Both the position numbers and the translations under genes were made by a program. Positions 13,001 through 26,260 of a stretch of 64,000 bases of DNA are shown here, in pieces; the stretch's first letter is position 1; each line of letters begins with the position of its first letter. The notes beneath the pieces were generated by a model. The model was not told the origin of the DNA. It did no database searches and saw only the letters and a program-made list of their open reading frames with translations. Location of the stretch: assembly GCA_013398055.1 (NCBI GenBank), contig VZRS01008351.1, positions 1,649,819-1,713,818 on the forward strand, given 5' to 3'. Origin of the DNA: Ifrita kowaldi. Taxonomy: Eukaryota; Chordata; Aves; Passeriformes; Cinclosomatidae.

Positions 13001-15327
13001 GACATGGCTGCTGCCTGTGAAAACACAGAGTGCAAGCTCACTTTTCTTCCCTTTTCCACAACCTGTGTGTTGATGATAAAAGGCATTGTGCTGGGGATGG
13101 TTGTCTTCAGTCTTCCCAAGCCTGATTCTGTGCAGCAAAGGAAAGGCTCTGCTTGTGAGGGACAAAATGAAGCTCACCACCTTCCTGTTCCTGCTGCCCA
13201 GAGCAAATGATAAACAGGGATCACCAGCTGCCTGCTGTGGTGGGATCGGCTAGTGGCAGTGGTAGAGGAAGAGTCTCCACTACTTTTCATTGTTCAAATT
13301 TAAAGCTGAAGAGGAGTCAGAGATTCCAGTTTTATTGAAAATGCTTGGTAATCTCTAGTAATGACCTAGTCTAACTAAAGAACAAGCACTTGTTAAAGGT
13401 CATTTTCCAAGTGCTGTCATCTTCTACTCTAATTAATATCAGCCATGTATGATGTTGGCAGTGGCTTCAAATATTTTAGCATGGGAAGACTGGACTTCCA
13501 GTGACATTTTTAATGAAAAAATATAAATCATCTCTCATGAATGCCACAATCAAGGTATTCATTAGCTAACCCTGGACTGTGGAGGAACACCTACAGAAAC
13601 AAGCTGTGAATCTTGGATAATATTGTAGGAGAGAGAAGTCTTCCACACATAACCCAGTAAGCTGCTATCAGCTAGGGACATGTCTAAAGAGGTGGCCAAA
13701 AAGACCAATTAACGACAAATTAAGCACAAGGAAGCAGGTCTACACTGCTGATACTTAATGAAAATGTAGAGCAAGTAGCTCAGGAACCTGCAGATTTAGG
13801 AAACTTTCCTTGAAGATCCTTATCCTGATCCTTAAAAAAGATTGATGAAAGCTCTGAAGCATGAGCAGATACTATTATATCCTTTCCAGAACGCACTAGG
13901 AGTAACCACACCAACTCTAGATTTATACCTTGAGGCAGGAGGAGTTCACTAGAACACTGACCCTGAATCCAGTTACCTGGTACCTGTCTGTAATGTGCAT
14001 TTGTCCAAGACAAAGGCACCTGATGTTGATACGAAGATAGGGGAAAGTGGTGATTCTGTTGCTATTCTCAGCAGCTTGTTTCAATATTTGATGACTCTCA
14101 CTTTCAAAAACAAAATTTTCCTATTGCTTCAGGTTCTAATGGTAGATTTTGTACTGCTTTGTTTTGTTGGATGCAAAAGTGCTCACTAGTCCCTGGAAAT
14201 TTCCCTCTGTGAATATACTTGTATGGAATAGTCAAGCTTACCTTCCAGCTTCTTCTTTTGATGAGAGAGGCACAGAAGGCCTCTTACTGTAAGTTTCTTC
14301 CAGCCTGAAATTCATTTTAGGGTCTCCCCTCTGTGTTCCTCTAATTTTTCAGTACTCCTCGAAGATTCCTTCACTGGAATATAAATGGTTGCTCATAACA
14401 CCAAGACTATTTAAGGTGGTATTTCTGTCTTTGATTGCCATTTTGCCTGGTCAAAGTCCTTCAGTACTCCTTTTTGTCTTAATGTTCCTTGGCGCTCCCA
14501 TTGAGTCCCATGCTTATTGTTTCAATCACTGCTGTTGATGATACAGTTTCCACAGTTCACAGGTGGAGCCTGTGTTCTGGTTTCTAGACATCTGGCTTTG
14601 AGTTCAGGTGCATTAAAAAGTTCTCAGGTTTCGTGATCCCATTTAACAAGTATTTTGGACAAGAATGTAAGAGCTTCACAATGGTCTTAACTTATAGTGC
14701 CTGCAATTGTTATGTCTTCTTTGATTCTTTTTTTTTTAAGATGAATTTTCTTATTTTCATAAGTCCATTGTTGCTTTTTTAAAAAAATATTCTTAAGTTC
14801 ATGTTCTGCATGCCCTGTTTGTACAAGAAATTCTATAGTCAAGTTTAATGTCTCCTGGAATATTTTTACTTACATAGATAAAAATAGGGACATGTTCTCC
14901 AGTACATTTTCTTGGAACAGAGATTGCTAAACTCCACAGTTTTCACATTTAGTCATAATTTCAGAAAAACAACAGTACATAACTCCTTGCAAAGTTTGTG
15001 AAGTTCAGCTCCAAATTCAGTTTTCCCAATAGTGGGTTGAATCAAAAATTGTCTCTCCAGGGACATTCTCTTTTCACTGTACAGGACAAGGACTGCACAG
15101 AATGAGTGTTCGTGGCTCTTGTTAAATGTCTTCATGCTCAGGAGGTAGTCTGTACGGCCATTCAGTAAGGAAAAACGGGGATCACCTGCACTAGGCAGTT
15201 CTTGAGGTAGGCATCTCCTAAGAATGGTCTGAAAGAAATGCCTCTGCTCAGGCAATGTCAGACCAGAGATGTTCACAAACTGTGTCAGAGCTGTAGAGTG
15301 TCTTACCAGGGTCTCTGTAAGCCTTCA
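10065..15327. other. Gene-free unique DNA
   Basis: I see no supported gene or mobile element. The only local structure I noted is a small perfect hairpin at 11028-11053. Confidence 0.6.
11028..11053. repeat. 10-bp perfect inverted repeat, 6-nt loop
   Basis: ATATCAGCCT (11028-11037) and AGGCTGATAT (11044-11053) are exact reverse complements separated by tggtag. No surrounding gene explains it. Confidence 0.6.
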
Positions 15328-15930
15328 CAATCATATAATCATAGAATGGTTTGGGTTGGAAGGGACCTTAAAGATTATCTTGTTCCAACCAGCTGCCATG
15401 GGCAGGGACACCTTCCAGTAGACCAGGTTGCTCAAAGCCCCATCCAAGCCGGCCTTGAACACTTCCAGGGATGGGGCAACCACAGCTTCTCTGGGTAACC
15501 TGTACCAGTGCCTTCCCACCCTCACAGTAAAGAATTTCTTCCTAATATCCAATCTAAACATCCCCTTTTTCAGTCTGAAGCCATTCCCCCTTGTCCTTGT
15601 AAGCAGTCCCTCTACAGGTGTCTTGTACCCCTTCAGGCACTGAGTGGCCTCAATAAGGTTTCCCTGGAGCTTTCTCTTGTCCAGGCTAAATATCCCAATT
15701 CTCTCATTCTTTCCTCATCAAGGAGGGACTCCATCTCTCTAATCGTCTCCACGGACCTCCTCTGAATTCACTCCAACAGGTCCAGATCCTTCCTATATTG
15801 TGGCTCCCAAAGCTGGATGCAGCTCTCCAGGTGGGGTCTCATGAGAGCAGAGCCAAGGAGAGTCACCTCCCTCCACCTGCTGGTCATGCTGGTTTTGGTG
15901 CAGCCCAGGACTGATTGGCTCTGTGTGCTG
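15328..15930 (-). mobile_element. CR1 LINE, 5'-truncated 3' end, reverse orientation
   Basis: The left edge has the CR1 tail in reverse (atcatataatcatagaatgg), followed by gtttgggttggaagggacct. The body includes the ccatccaagccggccttgaa and ccagatccttcctatattgtg-type blocks found in thousands of bird copies. Homology runs to about 15930 (cagcccagg followed by diverged sequence). CR1 is a non-LTR retrotransposon that normally inserts as a 5'-truncated 3' fragment without target duplications, as here. The ~600 bp cover part of the reverse-transcriptase end and the 3' UTR. No intact reading frame remains, so it cannot move. It is less decayed than the relic at 19.5 kb. Confidence 0.93.
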
Positions 15931-18900
15931 TGTATCGAAGTTCACTTGCAGAAAAGACCACGGCCATGAGTGACCTCAAGTCATGCAAGAAAGAGTAGGA
16001 TCTGATCTGAGTGATACTGCCAAATGACACACACGAGGAGCAGAGGTGCAGCCCTGCCACCTCTCTCCATCCTGAGCCAAGATTTTCATCTTCTCTGTAG
16101 TTCAGACAATTTTCTCTCAATTCCTCCTGCATTTTCATCCAGCCACCTCACTGTGTACCTGCCCTCACAGAAGCCGTATTCTCTGTCCTTCACACATGTC
16201 CTTCACACAAATCCCACACAGAATCCAAACACAAACCCAAGAACTTAGGTGATTCAAAAGTGTGAAGTATTTCCCAGTTTTCATAGACATGTGATACACG
16301 TTTTGGTGTGCACACACAGATGCCAGCTTGTAGCAGCTTCTTGCGATGTTGAAAACACATACTGCTAAGTTTTGCAAGCAGGTGGGAAAAGAAAATGTAG
16401 CACTGGTTATTAGTATTGAGCTGTTGCTGGAGGCCATGGCAAACTGGCAACCAGTCACACTAGAATCAAATTCCAAAGAGCTCATAGCCTAATGGCCTGT
16501 CATTGCTTTGTGTGAACACTGCATTCCACTGTTCCAAATCGCAATGGCAAGCTGGCTAGTGAGAGGTGTAAAACTCTGGAAGAGAAGATTTCTAAATGAA
16601 AGATCACAACTCTTTCCAGTGTATTTGCCCCATTAATATCCAAAACCTCTGGTTCATGCTATAAACATAATGAGCTAATAATCTCCATTTCACCATGAGG
16701 ATGTATTTGCATCAGAAACTTGCAGTGTTTCACTCAATGACAGATTTATGCAGCATTTAAAAAATATCTTGGAAGCAGTTTGATCCTTATTTGGCTAGGA
16801 TCATACAGAACCAATATTGGCACTGCAAGATTTAAATTTCTCCCTACTTTCCTCCAAATCATAAAAATGACTGAAGTCCATTGTAACTACCTTGTGTCTG
16901 AATCATGGAAACCTTCCTATGCAGTTATCTTGGAACAGCTACCCTAATTCCCAGGATGGACGGCATGCTTACTGTACCAAGAATGCTCAGGAACCTCTAG
17001 ATGAGTAAATCTCTGAAGATACTGCTTTTCATATTTATCTATAATCCCATTCATAAACTCACAACCTTGCAGTTTAAAGTCTGCTATGTTCCTTGATCCC
17101 ACCGCCTGTACTTAGGACTTGCTTCCCAAAACCCTGTTGATGTGGATGTGAACAGTCACCTTCTTCTGCTGTTGAAAATGGGGATCTTTTCCAAAACACC
17201 CAGTATGTTTTGAGAGACATCTCTGTCTTACAAGCAGCATGTTAAGCCTGAGGCTGGTTTCCCACGAAGGGAAAATATGGTCAAAATGCAGTGAATGAAT
17301 ACATATATCAGCACACTGTACTTACAGGTGGAATTAAAGGAGAAATGCTCTGTGAATTGTGCCATGCCCACACTGCCTTCACTTAAACTCCTTCTGCTTT
17401 CACACTACTTTGAGCATCAGCCTTTGAGCTGATTTGTGTGGAGAGAATTCCACTAAAGTACACATTTTTACATAGTGTGACAAGCTTGTGTACTCTTCCC
17501 TAGCAGAGACATGCAAAATCCAGTTGAAAGCTATATTAGGTGAACATCCCTGTTTGGTATTTTTTGTTTTAACGTGCAGATTTCAGTAGACCTTTTTGGT
17601 CATACAACCTTGGGAAGTTTTAACATCTGTAAATGCCTGAGCTGTCCAGGAACCAAGTTGGTTTCCCAAGGTGGTGAGTGATGCTGAAACAGTATCTTGC
17701 AGTGGCTCGGCTGATGAAATTACCATGGTGTGTGGAGGTGGTGCTGGCTGAGGGCAGGACCCATAGTGATAATCGAGTATCTCAGCTCTTCCACTGCTCT
17801 GTGTGACCTCAAAAAAGGTGCTCTGTTTTTCTGTGCTGGCTTCTCCACCTACAAAATGACATTTTGACCTTAATGCTTGGAGAGTGACAGATACTGTGCA
17901 AACTGTCCCTGGAAGAACTGAGCTAATTTGGTGCCTAGGATGTAGTAGAGTCAAGCCCTGTTTGGTAGTATGGTGGTAGGTCAGCACTGGTAATTCTGGG
18001 AAAGAAACACTCTTCAAATCTCTGCAGTTTCTCCTTGTGACTGGTGAGTCTTCGCTTGAGGCTACAGTGCCCGTTCCTGGAATGAGTAAGAAATGCGTCT
18101 GTTGAGATATGGCCTGAACTCCCTCCCACAGGAAAATGGGCAATGATGTTTGTAGCCACTCGTGAGTCATGGTACCGTGTACCACAACAAATCACAGAAC
18201 CACCGACAGACTGGCACAACAGTACTCTGTGCAGAGAAGGCACTGTGGACCTGCATTTCAGGAGTGTTGCCCACTTACACTGCCAGCCCAGTCATGAAGA
18301 GCTGTGGGTATTTGAAAACCTTGGTTAAAACCAGGGGCAGAAATGTTGGAACCAGTCACTGTGGGCAGGATGACTTCTGAGTAGCCCTGGTAGTTCTCCG
18401 GCCCCAGCAACACCCCAATGAGGGGGTGCAAACAAAACTAGTCCTTCTAATCTCAACACTTGCTTTTATCTGAAAATAATTAGTTGAAGAAAAATAAAAC
18501 TCCCTCTGTCCTTGCAAAGCTGTGAGGGAAGGGAAGTGCATCTAAGATTGCTTCAAATGAAACAGCAAGGCTCAGAGGAACCAGAGACCTCTGCTTGTGT
18601 GCTGCATTCCTTACTCCTGAGACAAGTTTATGAAGGAATGGAGTGTCTTTAATCATTTAATTTGGCTAATTTAAAACTACATATGCATAATTTATTTACA
18701 GAGAGGTAAAACCCTCTAATTCCTGCATTTGTTATTGTAACACACAGTATTAGAGTGATTATTTTTTTTTTACTATTGCAATCTGCACACTGCCTGAGAG
18801 TGTTAGTGTGCTACACATCATGCCTGAGTGAGTGTGTTTGAGGGGGTTTGAGACTCCAATTCACGTATACCACCCTCCATAAATTATGTACTTAACTTCC

Positions 18901-19519
18901 ATTTATATACAAAGGCATTGCAGAAGTTATAATATAAATTAATTTACAGGGCTTTCATTCCCAGCCATTGTTTTATGCCCTTTGTTTTAAAAGAAAAAAA
19001 CAAAACCAAAAGAGGGTCTTCCCTTTCCCACTCCAGGAGGGGTTCAGTTTTGGTAATACTGCAATAGTACCTTATGTTAAAGGTGCATTTGGCTCACTCA
19101 CAGCAAAACCCAGGGAACCAGCCTTGTTGAAACTACCTCCAAATACGATTTATGCAATCTATTCATGTAAGTGGGACACCTTTTCTAATTCCAGCTCATG
19201 GGGATTTAATTGCCAAGTTTGAGCCTTTGTCAGGATATCTATCACTTTTCAAGGACTTCATGGATGGAAAAAGAATTCAGTGAGGTCCAGCTCTTTTACA
19301 AGGCTTGACAACTATTCTGACCTTCTCAGAGTGTAAGACGTGAGAGCCCCGAAAGACCTGGCTGAGGCAAAGTGAGAGAATTGATTCCAGAGCTGCCTCA
19401 TTCACAGGTACCTTTAAATTATATTCCAGCCTGACCCAGAAGGTTTCTGCCATGCAAGTATCACCCCACTCACCTTTAGATAGCTGAATTTCCCCTCATT
19501 CCTTTGCTGACCTGGGCTG
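15931..19519. other. Gene-free unique DNA with one 200-codon minus-strand open frame
   Basis: No recognisable gene. A minus-strand frame of 200 codons (17583-18185) has no domain I can name, no clear splice sites and no coding-like neighbours, so I do not call it a gene. The stretch 18640-18740 is AT-rich with a TATGCATAAT POU/homeobox-like motif. Confidence 0.55.
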
Positions 19520-19960
19520 TACTTTGTGCAGCCAGCTTCACTGAAGGCATTGTGTGTCCACCATAATGCCTCTCATCACTAATTCACAGTCCCTTGGCAT
19601 GTATGAAAGCTTAAATTATTTCCTGCAGTGTGCATTAGCTTGCACATGTCTACACTGAATTTCATCTTCCATCATGCTGTCTGGTCAAGTCTTTCTGGAA
19701 CATGTTGTAGTTCCCCATAGTCTTGAGTAACCTAAAAAATTCTGTGTCGTCCAGACATTTTGCTAATTCACTATTTACATACCTACTCCCAGGTCACTAA
19801 GAAACATCTCTTACTACAAACTTTGGGCTGACAGGCATAAATTCTTAATGTGTATTGAAACCATGAGCCAATCTAGGGCTATTTCTTAGTTTGATATATT
19901 TGAACTAGCTTTTAATGGCTTATCAGTAGGTGTTGAAGGCAGTGAAATCTGTGATAGCAT
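19520..19960 (-). mobile_element. Old CR1/L3-like LINE relic, reverse orientation
   Basis: The segments gaatttcatcttccatcatg (about 19657) and ctgtgtcgtccagacatttt (about 19742), and the wording between them, follow the reverse strand of the old amniote CR1/L3 3' region. In better copies this reads as 'fatty' blocks around TTTGTGTCATCTGCAAAC and AGATCATTTATGAA. Identity is low and interrupted, so the copy is ancient. Edges are approximate. Identification is by eye from remembered repeat structure. Confidence 0.55.
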
Positions 19961-21774
19961 TGCAGGTTGTGTTTTCTTCAGCTGGGATTGCCATCAGAGA
20001 CACTGGGGCAGACATTCTTCTCCCCTGGACAAGAAGCTAGCTCTTTTCTAAATCTGCATGGAATTTGAGCCTCTTCCCTTCACTGTATTTTTCCTGTGCA
20101 GGAAGGATGACAACTCCCATAGGCAGCAGCAGCTACTCATGGTGCAGAAGGAGAAATATATGTCTCCGTTCTAGGAAATTGGGTTGACCTATTCCCCTGG
20201 AGCTGGTTGGCACATGAGGAGGAAACAGGAGCTGACAGAGACCAAGACCATGCACGGGGGCAGGAGAAAAGATGTGGGCTAGTCCTGGCTGTTGTTGACC
20301 CTCCCACCAAATTTATCTCCCCCAGCTCTGCTTGTGTGGCTGATACTGATATGCCCCTCAGAGTGGCTCCCTGTCTGCTCTCCTAAGAAATGCTAAAGGC
20401 AATATATGGTGATGTGGCTCTTTTTCCCAAAAATGGGTGATAGGCCATGTTGAACATAGCAGGTACAGTGTCTGACAGTGTCCCTTTGCAAGAAAGTGTG
20501 GCATGGCCTCATCCTTTTAATGTGAGATGCACCTCAAGAGAGTAATTTAACCCACCTGGTTCCTTACTTGCCATTGTAGAAACTCTCTATTTTACTTTGT
20601 AAATATTTTCTGTTTCTTCCTAAGCTATAGGGATATATGTCAGTACTCGTAGTGACAAAGAGGGAGGTGCTGTGGGCTATAGGTTTCTTTGGAGGAGAGG
20701 ACAGGATCTGGACAAAGAAGGTGATGTAGAAGGAAATGTCAGATTTTGAAATTTTAATAAGTAAATTTTACAGAGGAGGAGGAGGAATCTCCTTTTCTCT
20801 AGCCCTTCAAAATAATCTCAAATGCTATAAAATATTTGAGGGTTGTTAGCTCTCCTGACAATGCCAGCACCACCCTGAAAATGTTACCACCAGTGCCTGA
20901 TGTTATGTCCAGCAGCAGCAAAGAGAAAACCTGAGCTGAACACTCAAACAATGAATGGTTGCCACTAGCAATGATGCTTTGTTGACAGCAATAGAATGGT
21001 ATCTATTTCTCAGAGGTATTTGTCATTCCAGGGTATATGCAGGCTCAAGTATATGAGACTGATTTGGATAATGGTCAGCAACACTTAGAAGGTAGTCTTT
21101 GTAACCAGAAGAAAAAAGACTTTTAATTACAAGCACAGTAATACTAGCAAGCTGGGGCTTAATCCTGTACTACTGCTCTGGAGTTCTGCCTGGTTTGGAT
21201 ACTTGTCTTGGCTGTTTCCTCATGAAATCACTTTCTGGACTGGATGTTTTTGGTAGAATTGTTTTTGCAATAAAATGATGGAGGGCAGAGAAATATTTGA
21301 CTCTCATGCTGAGAGCACTTGGGAAAACACTGCTCTGCCCACAGCCCCTACATGAACACAGGGAGAAGGCCACACAGCTTCACAGGTGCCTTTGTAAACC
21401 ATTGCTCATTCCTACCATGATAAGGGATTAGGGTCCCTCAGCCACCAGCTCAGACCTCTGGTCTGCTGGGGAAACCAGCAGCATAATCCCCTCCTGCTGT
21501 CCCAGCAGCACACCAGCTACAGAAGAAGATGAAGTCTCTGTTTTCAGCTTGCCAACACTCCTGTATGAAGCAATGCTTGTGTGATCTCCTTCCTGTGGTG
21601 CCCAGCTTTCCACACGTGGGCTGCACTGATCCCGAGTGCTTTGGCAGGGAGCTGGTAGGTGCTGTGATCCCTGAGTGGGGGCTGTGCTGCAGGTGCAGTG
21701 AAGGCACCTGCTTCCCCCAGAACATCTTCAATCACTTGGTTCCCAGCCTGGAGGCTCCGGCCAGCTCTGCCTTA

Positions 21775-21960
21775 GATTACATCTCCCACATCATCCCGTA
21801 CCTCATCACCCTCTCCATCCTCCTCCCCGTCCTCCAGCCTTTCATCTCCCCTCCTGCCCTCAGCCACCCTCCAGCTTCCTCCCTGCCCCTCCAGCCATCC
21901 CCGTCTGCATTCCTCTCGTCTGCTCTGTTTGCCTCCCACCACAGCATCCCACAGACTGTG
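21775..21960 (+). repeat. Pyrimidine-rich tract
   Basis: About 185 bases are dominated by C and T in irregular (CCTC/CATC) runs. The skew explains the long stop-free frames on both strands across this segment. Confidence 0.6.
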
Positions 21961-22439
21961 CCTTTCTGCAGATGGACTGGGCCAGTCACCCACGGCTCTC
22001 CATGGGACACTGGCTCCCAGCAGGCATCAAGGGCCCTTTTCCTCCTCCTCTCTTTCAGGTGTCTTGCAGCTCCTGGGGGTTCCATGAGCACTGCAGCAGT
22101 CTTAGGGAGTTGGAGTTCAGCAGTGCATCCCTCCAGCAAGACTTGTTTTTGGGGGCTAGGCAGACAGGGTAGACAGTCTGGGGGTTGCCTTATTAAAAAG
22201 GGGTCTTTGGGGTTTGTGGCAGTGCATGAGGCACTGGGAAGGGGAGCGAGGGGCAGGAACCCTGTGGAACAGGATGCACACGAGGCTCGAGGCTGTTTGG
22301 GAGCTGCGGTTTCAGGTATGAGCTGAGCCATTAAGCAAAGCTGCCTCCAGCACTGCCCTGTCAGAGCATGGAAATGGGGCCAGCCCCTGCTCAAAGGCAG
22401 CATAAAGTCCCTTTTCTTCCCATGGTGCCCGGGCCAGAC

Positions 22440-22620
22440 CTGCCCTTACTTGCTTGGCAGAGGGCTGCGAGCTCCGGAGGGGGCCCAGCCCCGCAGGGAG
22501 CCCAGCCCTGGGGGCTGTGCCATCCCAGCAGCCAGGAGCTCTGCCCATCCCCTCTGCCCCACGGAGCCGGTGAAACCTGGCCGGCTCCCGCAGGCCCCGG
22601 AGAGCTCACGGAGTGGTGGG
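22440..22620. other. Small GC- and CpG-richer block
   Basis: The block is clearly richer in G, C and CpG than its flanks (for example gagctccggagg and cacggagccggtg). It is too short and weak for a confident CpG-island promoter, and no exon or transcript structure is visible beside it. Confidence 0.35.
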
Positions 22621-25234
22621 TGCTTGCCTGGAGCTGGGGCTTGTTAGAGGAGGAGTTTCTCCCTTGACATTTTCACAGCTCGGGAAGGAACAGGAGGGAT
22701 TGATGACTCTCAGCCCAGGAAAGACAAAGAGGTGATACTGCCCTACCGGGCTTTGATAAACCCAGGCAACCAGCCACCACTTGTTCTTACAATCCCTCAC
22801 TCCCACATATGCATGAGAAACGCTATTGTGGGGCTTTTTCAACATTACTGCATACTTATTAACTGACGTGCCTTTGTTTTCTATCAAAAATCTTGTTTCT
22901 AAACCTCTCCTTATAACTCACCACATAGACACATGCACATACTAATTTTTCTGTCAAAGAAATCAGTACTGTAACATTTGAAGGGGAAAGTAAAAGACCA
23001 TTTTAAACTGCTTTTTTTTTTTATTTTCACCATTTTCTTTCACCAAATGACTCTTCAGCTCTTAATTTCACAGACATTGTGCTCAGTTTCAGTAGCCTGC
23101 AGAGGTCTGTGGGGGTGTGATTGGGCAAGCTTTTGCTAACAAAACCCTCTTCATTTTTTTCTCGTAAGCACAGTGTTTGCACCTTGCAAACCTGACACTC
23201 GTACTGAGGCACAGATTTGTAAAGGTATTTTGGCATCTCCCTCCCAGCAAGTCAGACTTGGAGATTTGGCTTTTCCAGTATGATAGTTTGCTCTTTTATT
23301 GGTTGAATTTTCCTTCTGTTGAAGGAACGGCAAATCTGATTTGACTTCTCTGGGGGCAAAATCACGGGACCACAAGGCAAAATCCTTTAAAAATATCACC
23401 TGATTAATTCTCTCAGATACCCATCAGGAAAAATAGGCACTTTAACTCATTTTCTCTCCTCAAAGCAACTGGCTCAGAATGTGAGAACCCACTTCTAATT
23501 CAGGGTGATGGCTACCTGGCTGGATGCAGCAACATGCAGATGTATTGAAGAAAATGTGGCACAGCAGCTTCCTAGCAGGACTTCACAGCTTCCAACCCCT
23601 GAGTGCTTTTTAAGCACTAACTCAGTAATTATGCATCATGGACAGGCCTACTTTTTCGCCATCACTTCTACATTTCACTGCAACTTTGAAAAATGATCAA
23701 ATGATTGAGATCTGGAAGGTTCATGCTCTCTGTCCTGTATTCAGGCTATTGCACGACACTATTGTGCCACTGAGGCACTTAGTGAAACTAATTGTCTTTG
23801 CTGCTGTCCTGCCTAGAGGGCCACAGGGAACAGGACCCCATTGTGCTAATTTCTGGATAAGCACATGATGTGAGTCCCCACACTGATGAATATATTACAT
23901 AAATGGAAAAAGAGATCCAGAGAGAGCAGGGACACACAAAGGAGTGAACAATACAGGAGCATGGAATGCCAGGTCGTATCAGTGGGCATATCAGCTACAG
24001 GATGTCCTGCTCCCACTTGAGGCCAATTATTGGAGTACCTTTCACAGGGGTGGAAGTCTGTTGGATGCACAAGCCACAGCAGAGACTGCAGCTCAGCATC
24101 GATGTGTTTCCGAAGGGATTGTCAGGCTGGAGATGCTCTGCTTGCTGTGTTCTGTAGGATGCTGCATCTGAATAGCATCTTTTGTGCCAAGCATCTCCAT
24201 GATGGAACCTGAGACATTATAATTCCAAAACACCCACCAGACCCCAGAAAACTGCTGAAATGCATTTGAAATTGCAGAATTCTGATGTGGTCAATTAACC
24301 CCCTGCTATGTAGAACCCTGATATCTCTGTATAAATAAAATAAAAGGCAATAGTGCTGGATTGATGGCATAGCTGGGGAAGAAAGCAGCGATACCATGAG
24401 ATAGTTCCTTATGAATTATTTATTAGGCGCTGTGATCAGAGCTCTGTTTAGCCTCTGTCCTGCTCTAGGTCATCACAAGCATACACCCCATGCCCTAACT
24501 CAGAGCATTAAGCAGCCATGCCAAAGACAGGATCTTTGCATGACTGCCTCCAGATCCCAACACATACCTGTGTAGCCCCTATAATGGACAAGCACATGTA
24601 TTATTAAGCAGCAGAAAGCACTTGTACAAGGCTGACGGCACACATGACTTATTTACACTGACCTAAAATAGCAGCACTTTAAATGATACAAACACAGAAG
24701 ACTTTAAAGTACTCCATGGAGATTTGTGAATACAGAAGAACCCTTTGGCTAATCCTGAAACATTGTTTTCTTAAAAAGTCATCTGATTTTCTTTTATGCA
24801 CCTGCCATTACTTTCCCTACCTAGAAGTGACTTCCTTTGGTTTTCCCTATATATTGGATTATTAGCAGCTCAGTTATTAACAATCCTCCCACTTTTGCTG
24901 GCAGATGCAGCCTTTCAGAGCTGACAGTTCCTAAGGGCTTAGGAATACGCTCCTGCAGGCTTGCAGGGTGGAGGATTCATGGGGTTTTCCCTTCTTTTAG
25001 CTGAGATTCCTGATGGAAAGTGGTTTTAAATGGCCCTGCTTCAGCTATGCCCACTGGCCAGGCTTGGCACATTTTGTCCCCACTGTCACTCGGTGTCTGT
25101 TCGGGGACAGGGGCTGTGTGCCCAGATGAGGAGGGAGGTCACTGCCAGAGTGGCTGGGAAAGGCTCCTGGGGGTGTGCCAGGATCATGGGGTGAAGGCCA
25201 GAACCAGTGAAACCTTAAAATATATGTATGTGTG

Positions 25235-25249
25235 TGGGGGGTGGGGGGG
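25235..25249 (+). repeat. G-run after a short TG/TA tract
   Basis: A short tatatgtatgtgtgt tract runs into two G-runs (six and seven G). A low-complexity site of unknown role. Confidence 0.6.
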
Positions 25250-25279
25250 ACCTTAAAGATTATTTAACAAAAAAAAAAC

Positions 25280-25470
25280 CCCTCAGAGTCTGACTTATAT
25301 GAAATTTAATTTAATTTATTTTTACACCAGCAGCTGTCAGTTCAAAGAACAAAAACAAAGTAGCCATCTGTGCTTAATTTCATAAATCTACTGTAGATTG
25401 TCACATGATAGTGGAACTTGGACAAAAACATGTCATGTGATTGGGTCCAGTCCCTTTAAAGTCAGGCTTT
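25280..25470. promoter_or_regulatory. Candidate conserved regulatory element
   Basis: AT-rich DNA (taatttaatttatt) next to a CAGCTG E-box within cagcagctgtcagttc, two SOX-like AACAAA(G) sites, and a paired cacatgatag / catgtgattg. The density of recognisable sites resembles conserved elements in developmental gene deserts. This is motif inference only. Confidence 0.25.
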
Positions 25471-26089
25471 CATATATAGTCAGACGTAGTTGCAGCTATA
25501 GGCATGAGGCCCAACCAAGCAGGCAGCCACGTGTCATGAACTGAGAGGGGTCAATCTGACAGAAATCCCGATTTCTAGGACTTGTAACGTATTCCCTTCT
25601 TTTCATGGAAGAAGGGTTTTGGTTCTTTTTTATTACATTATGTTTTTAATTATCAGTATTGGAGCAAAACTATGAGCTTATTAGATAATAGCAATGCCTA
25701 CAACACGAAATGCAATGTGAAATAACTCCCCTCCCATGAGAGCTGCAATGGCATGGAAAAAGCAGGGTGCCAGGGAGCTGTGAAGGACCAAGGGTGGTTG
25801 CAGAATCAAGCAGTCTCACCTTCCATCGGAAGCTCTTCTCTGATTCTTTAGATGTGACAAAAAGCATTTTCTCTAAACCTCCACTGAACACAGGTAAATC
25901 AGAGAAACATAAAGAAATGAGATTTTCTTTATCCATTTTGAGAGGCAGGGCTAATAGAGAAAGTCAGAGTGTGTTTACTCTCCAAAATCATATTACTAAG
26001 AAAGTGCAAGGGAGAGAGATCAGAGGGGGTGTAATTAAAATACAGATCAAAAAGTCACATTTTTCAATTTGCCATGTGAAAAAAAAAAT

Positions 26090-26260
26090 AACAATCAGCT
26101 TGTCATATTCTCATTAAATACCAGATGGTTGAGCATGAGTAATAGATCTCTGGCTGACAGAAATCTGCAAACTCTTTTCTTTGGAGAGTTTTTAACTTCA
26201 GCAATCCGACCATATCGAATAGTCAATAATGCTATCAAGGTGAAAGTATTTGTTTAGTAT
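26090..26260. promoter_or_regulatory. Candidate conserved regulatory element
   Basis: Non-repetitive, information-rich AT-skewed DNA with cattaaa, a CAGATG E-box, gcatgagtaatagatc and caataatgctatcaagg. No coding frame or repeat accounts for it. The call rests on texture and motifs alone. Confidence 0.22.

Larger units (their letters stand above)
19961..25279. other. Gene-free DNA with a GC-rich, pyrimidine-rich island
   Basis: No supported gene. The local composition rises sharply between 21.4 and 22.7 kb, where stops become rare and chance frames are long (up to 265 codons at 21529-22326). The rest is ordinary AT-rich DNA. Confidence 0.55.

Noticed and set aside
17583..18185. 200-codon minus-strand open frame
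   Set aside because: No domain, signal peptide, membrane segment or clear splice sites, and no neighbouring exons. It could be tested by conservation but is not called.
21529..22326. 265-codon + strand open frame
   Set aside because: It lies in a GC- and pyrimidine-skewed stretch where stops are rare on both strands. It has no recognisable domain, and a 208-codon frame overlaps it on the other strand. Chance is the simplest reading.
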